Shown piece after piece: positions 6,780 to 7,348 of a stretch of 7,348 bases of DNA. The notes under the pieces were generated by a model, which worked only from the letters and a program-made list of their open reading frames with translations, did not search any database and was not told where the DNA came from. A program made the position numbers and the translations under genes. The stretch's first letter is position 1. Each line of letters starts with the position of its first letter. The DNA lies in assembly GCA_027030605.1 (NCBI GenBank), contig JALVEV010000262.1:1-7348 (forward strand), read 5' to 3'. The stretch is from Campylobacteraceae bacterium (lineage in GTDB: Bacteria; Campylobacterota; Campylobacteria; Campylobacterales; Sulfurovaceae).

Positions 6780-7348
6780 CAACCTCTCCTTTGTTAAAAT
6801 TTTTAGTTATAAATTCTTGCATATCAGGAAAGAGTGGAGCTACAAACTCCATCTTCTCTTCTGTTGTTGGATGAAACAGATATAATTTATATGCGTGTAA
6901 AAATACTCTATCTATTGTATCTTTTTTGCTCTTAAATCCATATAAAGCATCTCCTAGTATATGTCTTCCTAAACTCTCTAAATGGACACGAATCTGATGG
7001 GTTCTACCTGTAAAAAGTTTAACTGCTATAAGCTCTTGTTTTTTCTTATTCTCAACCAATTTACAAAAGGCAGACTTTGCCTCTTTCCCATTGGGAACTA
7101 CGTCCATCTTTAGTCGATTATTAGGGTTTCGACCTATTGGCTTCTCTACAATACCACTATCTTTTAATGGATAATCAATAAGTGCCAAGTAGTAACGCCC
7201 CATACTTTTGTCTTGGAGCTGTTCACTTAACTTTTGATGAGCCTCATTAGTTTTAGCTATTACTAAAGCTCCTGTAGTCTCTTTGTCGATTCTATGCACA
7301 ATTCCATGTCGCTCTTCTCCTGAAATAGTCGAAAGAGAGACCCCTTTT
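6718..7348 (-). CDS. RluA-family 23S rRNA/tRNA pseudouridine synthase, C-terminal part (5' end outside window)
   Basis: Converts specific uridines in rRNA (or tRNA) to pseudouridine. The minus-strand frame is open from the window edge for 209 codons. A GTG at 7299 is internal, because the reading continues upstream through family-typical sequence ending in EERHGIVHRIDKETTG. The catalytic motif HRIDKETTG, with its Asp encoded at 7287-7285, corresponds to HRLDKxTSG of RluA/RluC/RluD. Further family blocks are YYLALI, IGRNPNNRLKM, and FTGRTHQIRVHLESLGRHILGDALYG (split across residues about 113-138 of the fragment). RluD-like proteins are about 300-330 residues, so roughly the first 100-120 residues, where an S4 domain would sit, are missing. 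RluC and RluD cannot be told apart from this part, so no symbol is given. The last 20 codons overlap the signal peptide region of the lipoprotein gene in another frame. Confidence 0.93.
   Translation of the reverse strand, partial: KGVSLSTISGEERHGIVHRIDKETTGALVIAKTNEAHQKLSEQLQDKSMGRYYLALIDYPLKDSGIVEKPIGRNPNNRLKMDVVPNGKEAKSAFCKLVENKKKQELIAVKLFTGRTHQIRVHLESLGRHILGDALYGFKSKKDTIDRVFLHAYKLYLFHPTTEEKMEFVAPLFPDMQEFITKNFNKGEVDEKINANLIDSYFTTITERM
6786..6791 (-). promoter_or_regulatory. Strong ribosome binding site of the FlpA-like gene, inside the preceding gene
   Basis: AAGGAG (in AAAGGAGAGG) on the minus strand, six bases before ATG 6779. It lies within the coding sequence of the pseudouridine synthase, 66 bp or more before its stop, and shows that the out-of-frame overlap is a genuine start. 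Confidence 0.75.

Noticed and set aside
6486..6885. Plus-strand open frames opposite the lipoprotein and synthase genes
   Set aside because: Antisense to two supported genes across their overlap; no coding support.
7297..7299. GTG as the start of the pseudouridine synthase
   Set aside because: It is the valine just before the catalytic HRIDKETTG motif, and the frame continues upstream to the window edge with family-like sequence.
1..7348. Mobile element, CRISPR array, tRNA/rRNA gene or defence system
   Set aside because: No direct or inverted terminal repeats, regular spacer pattern, structural RNA or transposase/integrase-like protein was seen; all space is filled by conserved housekeeping and envelope genes.

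Overview
This window is AT-rich and has all of its genes on the minus strand, packed almost without gaps. Reading in the direction of transcription (from the high-coordinate end down), the order is: RluA-family pseudouridine synthase (5' part outside the window) - FlpA-like fibronectin type III lipoprotein - trmB - ftsE - ftsX - EnvC-like degenerate LytM protein - prs - lepA (3' part outside the window). The order FlpA lipoprotein / TrmB / FtsE / FtsX / M23-like protein matches, from memory, the Campylobacter jejuni block Cj1279c to Cj1275c, with a pseudouridine synthase at Cj1280c. TrmB is of the long (about 390 residue) type that I associate with this phylum. The source is therefore most likely a member of Campylobacterota (epsilonproteobacteria). 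A free-living genus such as Sulfurimonas or Sulfurovum is a guess from general sequence character; no species call is possible.

Layout: 7348-6718 is the C-terminal part of a 23S/tRNA-type pseudouridine synthase. Its 3' end overlaps the complete signal peptide and lipobox cysteine of the lipoprotein gene (6779-6090). TrmB (6082-4904) follows after 7 bp, overlaps ftsE (4911-4237) by 8 bp, ftsE overlaps ftsX (best start 4250) by 14 bp, and the ftsX stop abuts the start of the EnvC-like gene (3440-2274) as TAGATG. A 61-bp gap then holds a plausible sigma-70 -10 element in front of prs (2212-1274), followed 35 bp later by lepA (1238 to beyond base 1).

Functionally the first part looks like an envelope and cell-division operon. 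FtsE (ATPase) and FtsX (membrane partner) form the complex that, in well-studied bacteria, controls a periplasmic coiled-coil activator of cell-wall amidases. The protein encoded directly after ftsX has exactly that build: signal peptide, long coiled coil, and a LytM domain that has lost every zinc ligand. It should therefore be an activator and not an enzyme. The lipoprotein gene belongs to the same transcription unit. Around this sit RNA and translation genes: pseudouridylation, tRNA m7G46 methylation, PRPP supply, and elongation factor 4. I see no mobile element, CRISPR array, RNA gene or foreign-looking segment, and no stretch over 300 bp without a gene. This is conserved core genome; the points of interest are details of known families and not a new system.
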